Positions 38,001 through 47,862 of a stretch of DNA of 64,000 nucleotides are shown here, piece after piece. The position numbers and the translations under genes are program-made. The notes beneath the pieces are model-generated. The model did no database searches. It saw only the letters and a program-made list of their open reading frames with translations, and was not told the DNA's origin. Every line of letters begins with the position of its first letter. Positions within the stretch are counted from its first letter, which is position 1. This stretch comes from Xiphophorus maculatus (lineage: Eukaryota; Chordata; Actinopteri; Cyprinodontiformes; Poeciliidae), in assembly GCF_002775205.1 (NCBI RefSeq), contig NC_036459.1:19080312-19144311 (forward strand), given 5' to 3'.

Positions 38001-39170
38001 AGGCCTTAGTCCTCAATGTGGCCGTCACAGGTTTGATTCCCAGCCTGGTGACCTTTGCCCCATGTCTTCTCTCTCTCTTTACCTACTTTCTTGTCCAGCA
38101 CTTTCAGATAAAAACCACTAGAGCCAAAAACACCTTCAGCAGTACAGGCAAGAAGTTATGTGACTGTTCACACTAGATACATCAGTTTTAAATTGCTTAG
38201 AGTACACAACCTATTATTCACTTCAAAACTTAAACTAGCCGGCCCTGTTGATCTGAAGGATGATGCCTGTCAACTAGAGGTTTGGTAATCTCTTCTTTCT
38301 TTCTTTAGGTCCTGTCCAGAGTGTCGAATCACATCTAACTTTGTCATCCCGAGTGAGTACTGGGTGGAGGACAAAGAGGACAAGCAGAAGCTAATCCAGA
38401 AATACAAGGATGGCATGGGGTACGTTGCCTGCTTCCTACATGAGCTCTGCTGCTCTGCTTAGTGGCTGACATCAAATCAAGTTGATCAAATATTTAGATT
38501 TAGTTAGGTTTTTATTCAAACTAATTTACTTTTCTTTTGTTGCTGCTTTCACTGAGAAAGCCTGACCTCTGTTTTCTGTTGTCTGTAGGAGTAAACCATG
38601 TCGGTACTTCGATGAAGGTCGTGGAACTTGCCCTTTTGGCTCAAACTGCTTCTACAAACACGCCTTCCCTGATGGACGTCTAGAGGAAGCTCAGCCGCAG
38701 AGAAGACAGACTGGATCCAATAACAGGAACCGGGTAAACACATTTCCCAAAACCGCTAACATGCATTCACAAAGCTTTACAGTGAGCAGTTCTGTTAAGT
38801 GACCACTGCTAGATAAAACTCCCACTTTGTAGTGGAGCTGGAAAGCAAAAAACTAGTTGAGTATAGGAAGAGCAGATTAAAGAAAGTGAAAAGCAGTTAG
38901 TTTCTCTGAGTGTGTGAGAACTAGCAGACACTTTATAAGACCCATTCCAATTCTCAGAGCTCGAGGCGGACGCCACTGTGGGACATCTTTGACGAGAGAG
39001 AAAGCACCGACTCGTTCGACAACGACGACGAGGAGATGGTGACGTTCGAGCTGAGTGAGATGCTTCTCATGCTGCTTGCTGCAGGAACCGACGACGAAGT
39101 GACGGATTCAGAGGACGAATGGGACTTGTTTCATGAGGAGCTCGACGATTTCTATGAGATTTACCTATAG
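29033..39170 (+). CDS. mkrn1: Makorin-1, RING-type E3 ubiquitin ligase
   Basis: Exons: 29033-29106, 29693-29824, 35775-35974, 36939-37162, 37248-37462, 38309-38419, 38589-38733, 38958-39170 (1314 nt, 437 aa; human MKRN1 is 482). Two N-terminal CCCH fingers (C24-x7-C32-x5-C38-x3-H42; C54-C62-C68-H72) are followed by an Ala-Asp-Pro-rich linker and a third finger (C167-C175-C181-H185). Next come the makorin Cys-His motif (CDMC at 189-192), a C3HC4 RING from about 234 (CGVCMEVV ... [13 protein letters not shown] ... CPEC) and a fourth CCCH finger (C323 to H343). The acidic end, [19 protein letters not shown], is typical of makorin-1. The start is set by AAAATGG and the MAEAAA leader. Family role: RNA-binding E3 ligase acting on proteins such as p53, p21 and hTERT in mammals. 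All splice joins keep frame. Confidence 0.96.
31050..31825 (-). mobile_element. Non-LTR retrotransposon reverse-transcriptase fragment in mkrn1 intron 2
   Basis: On the minus strand two frames give pieces of one reverse transcriptase: [20 protein letters not shown], then [13 protein letters not shown], then [20 protein letters not shown] and [15 protein letters not shown]. The catalytic F/Y-A-D-D box has become FEDD, and a frame break separates the pieces, so it is inactive. The motif order is that of LINE thumb and C-terminal segments. It is antisense to mkrn1. Confidence 0.85.
33250..34570 (-). mobile_element. L1-like ORF2 C-terminal relic in mkrn1 intron 2
   Basis: On the minus strand near 34.3-34.45 kb a decayed frame reads [14 protein letters not shown], a stop, then FIEWDKIY and SRFIWKS. 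This follows the L1 ORF2 pattern LFQxLP...F...DKxxSxFIW. The left end, down to about 33.25 kb, is assigned by AT-rich continuity only. It is antisense to mkrn1. Confidence 0.55.
34985..35435 (-). mobile_element. LINE reverse-transcriptase fragment (Rex/L2-like) in mkrn1 intron 2
   Basis: The minus strand near 35.40 kb encodes VVDFHRN and, after breaks, [16 protein letters not shown] followed by [13 protein letters not shown]. This corresponds to the FKYLGVxI...S.HI...KAQQRLYFLR segment of fish Rex/L2-type LINEs. Multiple stops are present. Like the other two LINEs in this intron it is antisense to the gene. Confidence 0.65.
37766..37956 (+). mobile_element. hAT-type miniature element in mkrn1 intron 5
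   Basis: The left end CAGAGGCGCCCAAAGTGG and the reverse complement of the right end CAGTGGTGCCCAAAGTGT are terminal inverted repeats. The flanking octamers GCCTAAAC and ACCTAGTC match at only five of eight positions, consistent with an old target duplication. No coding capacity. Confidence 0.75.
37985..38140 (+). mobile_element. tRNA-derived SINE, second copy, in mkrn1 intron 5
   Basis: A B-box GGTTTGATTCC, then CCATGTCTTCTCTCTCTCTTT, ACCTACTTTCTTGTCC and an AGAGCCAAAAACACC tail give the same layout as the copy at 6.24-6.47 kb. Confidence 0.6.
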
Positions 39171-39290
39171 CACCTCCCTCCTAACCCCACCACCCATATA
39201 CTCTAGACATTAGAATGGACTGTCTTGTGTGAGTGATGGACAGTAGCTTCCCCTCTGTATTGTGGCAGTGCCTTTAAGCAGGCCATGAAT

Positions 39291-39296
39291 AATAAA
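39291..39296 (+). terminator. mkrn1 polyadenylation signal candidate
   Basis: AATAAA lies 121 bp after the mkrn1 stop codon, and an A-rich stretch begins about 20 bp further on. A second AATAAA near 39.66 kb could give a longer 3' UTR. Confidence 0.6.
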
Positions 39297-39794
39297 TGAA
39301 CTTATAAAAACTAAAAAAAAAAAGAAAACTCCACCTCCGTGCGCTCGTGCTAAACATTTTATAGACCTCTATCCTTGTGAGTCTTTCTTGCGTGGTTTAT
39401 TAAAATATAAAATGAGAAAAAGAAGTCAATATAAAATCTAATTAAAGTAACCATTAAGAAATTGCTAAGACATCGTCCAGTTTGTTTGTGGGTTTGACTT
39501 GTTTATCATCTATCCAGGTATTTGTACATACTTCTGAGACTCTGCACTTGAACTTACTCAGCACCGTTTACTGTAACTGAGATGGGCATGTTGTAAGACT
39601 TTACATATGGTTGTTGAAGGCCGGGACTTCTTTTCTGTCTGTTTATAAAGCTGCTGATGTTTAATAAATTTACCATAATCAGTTCCTGGCCTTTGTTGGG
39701 ATTTTTTTATGGTTAAAATCTAATTATGATGGACTAATTGAAAAAATAAATAAATATGAGAAGTCAGGCAAAGAAAGGCAATGTGCTTTCCAAA

Positions 39795-41145
39795 TAAACA
39801 AAATTGTTAAAATCGTCAGGCAGCATGGGATAAAGTTCTACTGTTATGTTGATGACACGCAGTTATATCTATCCATAAACCTTAATTCAGGCAGATTACA
39901 GACATTTCTGATGTAAACACCCGGACGACTCTAAGCTTTCTCTTTTTAGATTCTGACGACAAAGAATTTGTATTTGGACCAGAACTAATGAAAAAGAACC
40001 TGCTTCATCAATCACTTGATCTGGACGGCAGTGGATCAGCTTCTGATGATAAAATAAATTATCTTGGTGTTATTTTTGTCCAGAATGTCATTTAAATCTC
40101 GTCTTAAACAATTCCAGAATATTACCACTCCTGTATGATACTGGAAACATAATCCATGCATTTATTACTTCACTAAATATTGACTGAGGAAACTGAAGCC
40201 AAAAGTGTTGAAATGCTCAATATATGAAATAATTATAAGAAACATTTGATTCAGTCAGACTTGGAACATGTATTTTATTAGCCTACAGTATATTTCATGA
40301 AACACTGACAGGTCGTCTGTAGCTGTGTTTCTTTCACTAATAGAATTCCTTGTTACACTGCGGCCGTCCCTCCCAGAGGAAATGTCTTTCTGAATAGTGA
40401 AAGAGCTTGTCATTTTTTAAACATGTAATTTTTTAAACATCATTACTCTCTTTCTCATAAGGGGCAGCACTTTGTTTACATTTTTGAAACAACATAGCCT
40501 GCTCATGTATAATCTGATGTGCCTTTGCATATTGTATGGCAATTGTACCAGCAATCGAAACGTAGATTCACACAAATATAAAAACAGAATTAAGAAAAAC
40601 ACACTGTACACTAGGGGCTAAAATACAATATAAAATACTGTGCAGTAATTAGAAATAGCAATTAGACTGTGCAACTGAATATGATCTCTCTTTCTTTTTT
40701 TAAAGAAAGCACAGAAGCACATAAGCACTGTTGTGCTTATTTACAATAAATGAAAAAGTGTGTGAACAACAGAGATGTTGCAAGACAGTCAACCTGTTAG
40801 TGGGGAACAGAGGGGAGGAAGGATCTGTGATAACTGCTGGATGCAGCCATCTGTCACTGAAGCAGCTCTTCATCTGCTCTGGGTCAAAGGGCAGCAGAGT
40901 TCAGCGTTCATACAATCTAGACCGGATTAAGAAAAGTATGTCATGACGATGAACCACTGAGAGAAGAGACTTTAAAATTCTGTTAGTTTATAAATCACTG
41001 ATCGGCTCAGCACCACAACACATTAAAGTTCTGTTGTTGTTGTATCAACCTTCCAGATCCCTCAGGTCTTCTGGTTCTGCTCTGCATCCAGAACCAGAAC
41101 CAACCATGGAGAAGCAGCTTTCAGCTTCTGTGAAACATTGACCAA
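39795..41145 (+). mobile_element. LINE relic between mkrn1 and tmem121b
   Basis: A plus-strand frame near 39.83-39.88 kb reads GIKFYCYVDDTQLYLSINL. This is a reverse-transcriptase catalytic box (F/Y-x-D-D-T-Q-L-Y) as in L2-like fish LINEs. Near 40.05-40.10 kb, INYLGVIFV is the next conserved block. Near 40.99-41.10 kb, YKSLIGSAPQHIK, YQPSRSLRSSGSALH and PEPTMEKQLSASV match the C-terminal end. The pieces are in order and separated by decayed sequence, so one element seems likely, possibly with inserts. Confidence 0.7.
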
Positions 41146-41149
41146 CATA

Positions 41150-41245
41150 TTCGAGGTGTATTTATGATTTTTATGATGTAAAGCCCTGTGAACGGACTTG
41201 CTGCTGAAATGTGTTTTACAGATAAACTTGGTTGATTGATCGAAG
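41150..41245 (-). repeat. Third copy of the TTTATTT...AAAGTGCTTTA-type dispersed repeat
   Basis: On the minus strand it reads CGATCAATCAACCAAGTTTATCTGTAAAACACATTT, then CAGCAGCAAGTCCGTT and GGGCTTTACATCA, the same order as the copies at 2.28 and 60.41 kb. It ends about 130 bp before the tmem121b start. Confidence 0.65.
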
Positions 41246-41378
41246 GGACACTCGATTTCCACATCTCACTGCTGACTGTCAAACTGAAGCTGATGGAAAT
41301 GATGTTTTCAGTCTGCTGTCCGGGTTGCATTTTAAATGACTGGACCTAATGCAAGCAGAGTCCATTCCCTGAGAGTCC

Positions 41379-42581
41379 ATGCCTTTCTTTGCCGCGGCTC
41401 CCAAAGAAAACCAGCAGAAGGGCAGAAAGTGGATGAAGGGAGGCGGCAGCACAAATACAATGATCTCTGAATCTGGCGGCGTTCATCAGAACAGCGATCT
41501 TCCTCCCAGCCCCTCATCCTCCTCCCTCCGCTCTGCAGCCTGCCAGCTGAGCAGCAGCCGGGACACCCGGAGCACCAGCAGCAGCTTCCAGCCTCTGTTC
41601 TCCGCCTGCATCATGACATCTGGGGAGTTCCTGCCCAGCGCTCCTCTGCTGGTGCACAAATCCAGGAGGAGCCTGCTCTACAAGTCGCTCTGCTTCCTTC
41701 TCCTCTTCTTCCAGGGCGGCGTCCTGGACTTCTACCTCATCCTCTTCACCGACCTGTACTGGTGCTCGTGGATAGCCACGGACCTGGTGGTCATCTCTGG
41801 CTGGGGGGTTTTCTTCCTGAAGAACGCTCGAAGCCAGAGAGAACGGGCCTGCGGCTTTCACCAGAAGAGCTCCATTTTCGGCTGCAACCTCGGAGAGTTC
41901 ACCTACGCCTACCTGGCCTGGCTCATCTATGTCATCGCCTGCACCCCGAAAGTCGTGCTCATCCTGGAGACCTCCATCCTGGAGCTGATCGCGCTGAAGG
42001 TGCCGTGCGGCGTGACCGGCTTTAAGATCACGGTTCTGCTGTCCGCGCCGCTGCTCTTCTGCCTCATCAACTCCATCGTGGTGGATTTAAACGGCCCGAC
42101 CCGCCACCACTCCCAGAGCTGCTTCACCAGCACCTGTCTGGACCTGCTGGACTCGTTCACGCTGATGGAGATGCTTCTCAGAGGCGAGCTCCCCTCCGTG
42201 TACCTGAAGTACACGGTGATCACGGTGTACTTCGTGGCCCTGGCGGTCCCGGTGGTCTGGCTCTACGAGCTGACGGCGGCGGAGCTGCGGTGCCGGTGGC
42301 TGTGGGCCCGCTTCTCCACCGGACTGCTGGTCAACGCTCCGCTGCTCGTCGTGCGTTGCTTCCAGGTGTATGTCTACAAGATGCCGGTGTCGGTGTTCAT
42401 GTTCAAGAACATCTTCTTGCTGGCGTGCCGCCTGCTGGAGCTGCTGGAGCAGTGCGCCGCGGTGCAGGGCCTGCGGAGGCGGACTGGCACCAACAACCCA
42501 GCCCAGTTCTCCCACTGCGTGTCCGAGAACGACATGTGTCCCCACGGATATGTCAACACTCTGGCCGTCACGCAGTCTTAA
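41379..42581 (+). CDS. tmem121b: Transmembrane protein 121B (CECR6 orthologue), intronless
   Basis: One uninterrupted 400-codon frame, GC-rich with strong third-position G/C bias unlike the AT-rich surroundings. The first ~95 residues are polar and Ser-rich (SSSRDTRSTSSSFQ) and probably cytosolic. After a basic KSRRSLLYK come hydrophobic segments near residues 100-122, 126-148, 175-198, 210-233, 280-300, 312-332 and 342-358. Conserved blocks are GGVLDFYLILFTDLYWCSWI (about 113-132), AYLAWLIYVIACTPKVVLIL, CLDLLDSFTLMEMLLRG and the C-terminal HCVSENDMCPHGYVNTLAV. These match TMEM121B rather than TMEM121. Human TMEM121B is longer (578 aa), mainly from low-complexity insertions. The first Met is chosen as the longest; internal Mets (residues 19, 28, 79) are alternatives in the unconserved part. 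Its molecular function is poorly known, so I assign none. Confidence 0.93.
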   Translation: MPFFAAAPKENQQKGRKWMKGGGSTNTMISESGGVHQNSDLPPSPSSSSLRSAACQLSSSRDTRSTSSSFQPLFSACIMTSGEFLPSAPLLVHKSRRSLLYKSLCFLLLFFQGGVLDFYLILFTDLYWCSWIATDLVVISGWGVFFLKNARSQRERACGFHQKSSIFGCNLGEFTYAYLAWLIYVIACTPKVVLILETSILELIALKVPCGVTGFKITVLLSAPLLFCLINSIVVDLNGPTRHHSQSCFTSTCLDLLDSFTLMEMLLRGELPSVYLKYTVITVYFVALAVPVVWLYELTAAELRCRWLWARFSTGLLVNAPLLVVRCFQVYVYKMPVSVFMFKNIFLLACRLLELLEQCAAVQGLRRRTGTNNPAQFSHCVSENDMCPHGYVNTLAVTQS

Positions 42582-43935
42582 TCAGCCTGCATGTGCTGGA
42601 GGCTGGCGTGGGAATGAAGCAGACACAGCGGAGAGCCAAGCCGAGCCTCAGCGGGCAGACTGCTGCTGTGGACCGGGGGTGGGTGTGGGGTGGGGAGGGC
42701 AACACCACAGGGTTGCTTGTCAGTTTGTCGGATAAAAACATCCAGGTTGCAGGATTTCCACTGGCAGAAGATAAAGATAAACCAGCACAATGACAGCAGC
42801 ACCACGGATCTCTTTCATTTCTAGAGACTGGAAACTGGATGTTCAAACAGATTCTCTTTTTTATCTCTTTTTTGCGAAGTCAGCAAACTTTTCTTCTCTT
42901 TCTAGATAACAGACCTCCACGGAGTCTTCTTCTGATCTTTGTTGCTTTTTGGGGATTATATCACATTACTACAACACCTTGGACCTGAGGAACTTTCTGT
43001 AGAACTTTAAATCATTTTCTACAGGACATGTTTGGCTGTTTTAGGCTTTTGTCTCATATTTCCAAGCTCTTATTTAGAACCAGTTCACACAGGTCACATT
43101 CAGATTAAACTGGTGCAAACAACAACAACAATAATAATAATAATAGGAATAATAATAAGAAGAAGAATCCTGCTGAGTTTTGGACATAGAAGCAAAACGT
43201 GTGTTCTGACTCCAGATGTCATGGACAGCAGCAGTTCCTGTTCCTGTGGCTTTTTGCTCCATTTGTCAGAACCAGAGTAGAATGTGTGTCTGTAGTTTAG
43301 TGACTCAGTGGAGTGGACCTCTGTCTGCTGGTGTCACGCTGTCATGGCTGATGCCACAGTGTTAGGGCAATGAGTTCGATCTGATGTGATGGTTCTGATA
43401 GGCCGCCTGCTCCGTCCCCACTGAGCCGTTCAGTTTTCAGCTCTGCTCTCAGATGAAGGTGATGGAATGTAAAGTGCCTGTCAGAGCATGAAGCTGGTAA
43501 CCTGGGTTACTGCAGGAGGTTTACTTAATGGCACAAATGGAACTTCTGGTGGTTGTGCCTTGAAAGCCTCAATATTTCAATAAAATGCCAACTTCATATC
43601 TTATCACTTTGGCTTAAAACACAAGAGGCTGTTCCCAGTGTGAAGGTTGTAAAAAACTATGGCTTTAAAAGTCCAGATTTGGACCAAATGTTTCTCCAGC
43701 CATGTGGCACAGAGAGCTGTGCTCCTCCCCCACCTGTTGCTGTACATGGTCAGGGTTTAACTTTTCCCTGAAGGAGAAGCTTAGATGGTGGGAAAAATTA
43801 AAGAAGATCAAATAGACATATTTGCACAATAAATACATTTATTCACCGTCATAGTGAATATGTTATATTCAATCAACAGAAGGTTTTAAATGAAAGTGAT
43901 TTTATTAAAATAAACACTTATTTGGCAGAGTCAGA
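42582..43935 (+). other. tmem121b 3' UTR and following non-coding DNA
   Basis: No coding potential is recognised. A mixed (AAC)n(AAT)n(AAG)n microsatellite lies at about 43.12-43.17 kb. AATAAA-like words occur near 43.58 kb (CAATAAAATGCC) and 43.83 kb, but neither can be tied to the transcript end. Confidence 0.5.
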
Positions 43936-44560
43936 ATGCAGGGCAGCACAAGCGGGCAGTTGGCCGCCTTCTGGTAAGAAGGTTTTGGGTTCAAATCCCG
44001 AGTTGGGGTCTTTCTGCATGGAAGTTTGAATGTTCTACTCATGCATGTGTGTGTTCTCTCCTTTTACTCCAGCTTCCGTTCAAACACTTGACTGTTAATT
44101 GGTCTCTCTACTGCCATTTGGCACAAGTGTGTGTGCGTGTGTGTGTTAGGGCTGTAACAATCCTTCAAATGATTCGAGTACCTCGATTATTAAAATTCCT
44201 CGAGAAAAATGTATTGGCCTTGAAGCTTCGATAAATTATGCTTTATTATTTAGCGTGCCGAGTTCCGGGCAGCGCTCTTACTTCCGCCTGTGAGTTGTTG
44301 CTCAGTGCTGGCAGCATAACGTCCAGTTTTCTGGGTTTTATCGAGAGAGAAAAAGGGAGAAAGAAGGGATGAAAGGGAGATCACAGTTTTTTTCTGATTA
44401 CTCGATTAATCATAACAATAATGGATAGAGTACTCGATTACTAGAATATTCTTTTACAACAGCCCTAGTGTGTGTATCTCTGGGTTGATGACAGACTGCT
44501 GTCTTGCCTAGTGACTGCTGGAGCTGCCCCAGAGTGACCCACAGACAGTGGATGGATATC
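43936..44560 (+). mobile_element. tRNA-headed SINE, interrupted by a hAT element
   Basis: The head reads GGCAGCACAAGCGGGCAGTT with B-box GGTTCAAATCC, then GGGGTCTTTCTGCATGGAAG. After the hAT insertion the body resumes with TCTGGGTTGATGACAGACTG and ends in CAGACAGTGGATGGAT. It is the same family as the minus-strand copy at 28.3-28.5 kb. Confidence 0.75.
44147..44467 (+). mobile_element. hAT miniature element inserted in a SINE
   Basis: The left end TAGGGCTGTAACAATC and the reverse complement of the right end TAGGGCTGTTGTAAAA form terminal inverted repeats. The 8-bp duplication GTGTGTGT is exact at 44139-44146 and 44468-44475, within the GT-rich part of the host SINE. The 321-bp interior has no open transposase. 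Confidence 0.9.
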
Positions 44561-47500
44561 AGGATGCCCAATCATAGAGCTTTTATTTGCACAGTGGAGT
44601 CTTGGGTTTTGCTCCATAACCTAATTGAGAGAGCAGGTTGCTGATTCAGCCATAATCAACAAGTTGTCTTACCCCAACACTACATCCCACTCTTGTACAT
44701 TTGCTCTGTCATTTAGTGAAAGACCAGGGTGGAATAGTGATGTAAAGAGCTTAAATAGAAGGCAGTTAATCTGCACAGGTGGGCTTTGACACCAGCTTTA
44801 GAAAATAATGTGATTTTGAATGATAATTTGTCAAAAGAAACAAATAATATTGTTGGTCTCTGATGCCCACAAAAGGGATTAAATACCTGAGATTCTCCAT
44901 CAGTACAAAAAGACATTCGCTGTCTTCAGGAGTGAAGCAGACATCCACCTGCTTTCTGTTCAGGCACTTATCACTGCAATGACCTAAATATGTCAGAAGA
45001 ACATATACTGTTGATAATGTGTGCTCTACATGTGAGATGTTGCTTAGTGTCTTATTTTAAGTTGGAATGTCATGCCTTATCCTGCTTGATGTGGCAGTTT
45101 GTGCAATATTTCACAAATAAAAATACATTTAATGCCTTTTGCTGAAAATGAACTTGTGGATAGTTGATGCCTTGTGTGGATCCATGAAGGACCAGTGAGG
45201 AGAAACATTCCTCCATAAGGACCCACAGCTTTAACTTTAGTTCTGTTCTGTTAGAGAAATCAGATCTTTGTCCTGCCTGAGTGGCTCGCTGCACCTTAAA
45301 GTGTCACAGTAGAGTAACCTGAGTGTGTACCGTTCATGTCTACCTTTTTATTTTGATTTTTTAGTTCTTCCTCCTTCTAGATCAGTAGAAGGAGATGAAA
45401 CATTCTGGGTTTATTTTCTGGGTTTGAGCTGCTGGTTTATCGTCATGACAAGCAATTTTATGAATTTCCCAAATCTAATTTTATTTACTCATCCACCTGA
45501 AACTCTGCTGGCCTTGTTCTGCTGTCCAGCTGAAACCATCGTCATCCATTTACACACACTGTGTGAACACATGTGGAGTCCAGTTAAAGCCACTTCTGGA
45601 ATCCATTTATCCATCCATTAACTGAGGTCATTAAATGACAGATCTGTCAAGGTCAAAGCCTGAAGCACACATTTCATGATAATTGAGATGAATGGCTTTA
45701 TATGCTGGTGACAAAAATAATTATTTCTGAATCATTGCTGCATTAAAGGCACTTTATGATGTTTTCCACAGAACAGCGTTCAGCTTAGACTCAAACCTGA
45801 ACTTCGCTCTGCTCTGAAGTAACTGGAACATGCTGCTTGAGTTCAACACACCCTGCACTCATGGAGCAGGAAGCACAGATCCCTTCAGAAAGTTAGAATA
45901 TTATTACAACTTGGTTTATTTCAGGAGCGTTATCACATATACATATACATGTCTATATTAATTACACACAGGCTGGTGTTTTCCACCTCTTATTTATGAT
46001 AATAATGATAATTTCCCATTTACAGTTAATCAAAACATGACATTTAAAATTAGAATATTACATCATACCAGTAAAAAAAACATTTTATAATACAAAAATG
46101 TGGGATTAATGAGAAGTACGTTTAATACTTATCTTGTATTAAGGTTATTTTCAAGATACATTTAATCTGACAAATGAGCCTCATCAGAAACCATATTCTC
46201 ATTTATTGAATATGACTGCAGAGTGGTGCTCCTCCAGCTGGCCCTTGTTATCCCACAGAACAAATCATTTCATTCATTTACTGACCATATTAATATCAAT
46301 AACATCATTCTGCTGTGCAGTCTGACCTCTGCTGTCTTCTTAATTGTTGTCAATTGACCTGTGATATATAATAACTCAAATGAATTGAATGAAGACATAA
46401 GGTCATAGTTCAGCCATCAGGAAGCCACTCCAGAGCGAACGCTGGTTGGTTTCTGTTTCAGTATCTACATGATGTTATGTTCCAGTTCAGATTCCTTCAT
46501 CAAAGAACCATAAAAATCACTATCTTCAGATTTCTGTTGATTTATGGTAAAACGTGTGCTCTAGAAGTTCTTTGAATGTATTTACAGGAATATTAATGGT
46601 CTGGCAGAGCTGAATTTTTTTTTTAAATGTTTCAACTCAATATTTGCACATATGTCTTCACCTTCAGTGGAACATTTCAAACTGGAGGAAAGTTGGACAA
46701 AATTCCTGTGGAGAAATGATTCTGTCATTTGCCCATCTGTCACGTTTGTATGCAATGTATTACTTAGATTTTATGTTGCATGTAAAAGCAAATTCAGTTT
46801 GAATTCCCTTAATCCAGCAGCACAAAACCTTTACCCCAGATTAATACCAAAATCATCCAGCCAGAGTGCAGTGAAGCTGTGACCTGCATGTAGCAAAAAG
46901 TTCTGACGGGACCAAAACCATTTCTGGATGTTTGAAGGAGCCTGTCACAGAGAGAACAGATCCACATGAGTCCTGGAGTCAGAGCGCTCATTTCCTTTTC
47001 TTACACCATCTTTTATTTATACAGGAAAAAAAAATCTCCTAAGACTCATGGTCTCATTTACAAGAGAAATATATTACATACATCACAAACAACATAAAGA
47101 CAGTAAACAATAATAAAAATCAGTATTAAGTACAGTATTGATTTTTAGAATTGTTCTAAATCAATTATGTAATATATACATAGTATAGTATTGTTATAGT
47201 ATGGCTACTATAACAATACTATCTCCAACCCAGATGTGCTGTATACTGTATCTGTATTGATCTAATCAATGTAGTTTAAGATGGAGTTTTATGTGGTTGA
47301 AGACTGAAATAAAAAGAAAACCTACCAGTTGTCTGTGTTTGTATCTTTTTGTTCAGTGGATGTAAACGTCTGTTTTCAATCGTATGCAGTCCAAACATAC
47401 TACATACATTAACAGAACAGAACCATGTTGCTCTCAGCTCAGCTGTTTGTTGAATTTCTTGTTCTGAGTTTCTCAGAACCTAAAATAGGTTTCTTCTTTC

Positions 47501-47862
47501 TTATATCACATTAAGACATTTTAATCATTCAGATTGTCTCATCAGTATGCATACACAGGATCAGAATACCACAATCAAACAGTGTCGCGAGCAGGAACTG
47601 GGACTTTGGCACAGGGCAGAGTTAATGAGAATGAAACCTAAAGTGAAAGATGTAACACTCTTTACTCTGTCTATGAAGAAATGCAATTAAATGTCTGTTT
47701 TGCTTTACAGGTCCAGGTATGTCAGCTTGTTCTGAAAAGTCACATTTGAGCATTAAGTGTAATGTCTCTGAGGGTCTGAAGAACTTGGCATTGGGTAAAA
47801 AAGCTTCACCTAGAAAGTCACCACAGTCTGTTAGAGCAGGAGATGAAGGGCCGGCACTGTGA
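44561..47862 (+). other. Non-coding interval between tmem121b and il17ra
   Basis: I recognise no exon, RNA gene or named repeat. A hairpin with 17-bp arms lies at 47185-47222. The portion next to il17ra (from about 47.4 kb) may be its 3' UTR; AT-rich DNA makes the end unclear. Confidence 0.5.
47185..47222. repeat. AT-rich inverted repeat, 17-bp arms, 4-nt loop
   Basis: The left arm ATAGTATTGTTATAGTA is followed by TGGC and then its exact reverse complement. It is non-coding and lies about 640 bp past the il17ra stop. Confidence 0.9.

Noticed and set aside
42087..42545. 152-codon minus-strand frame (and other frames) opposite tmem121b
   Set aside because: Shadow of a GC-rich gene; no family motif, and the plus frame is the clear TMEM121B orthologue.
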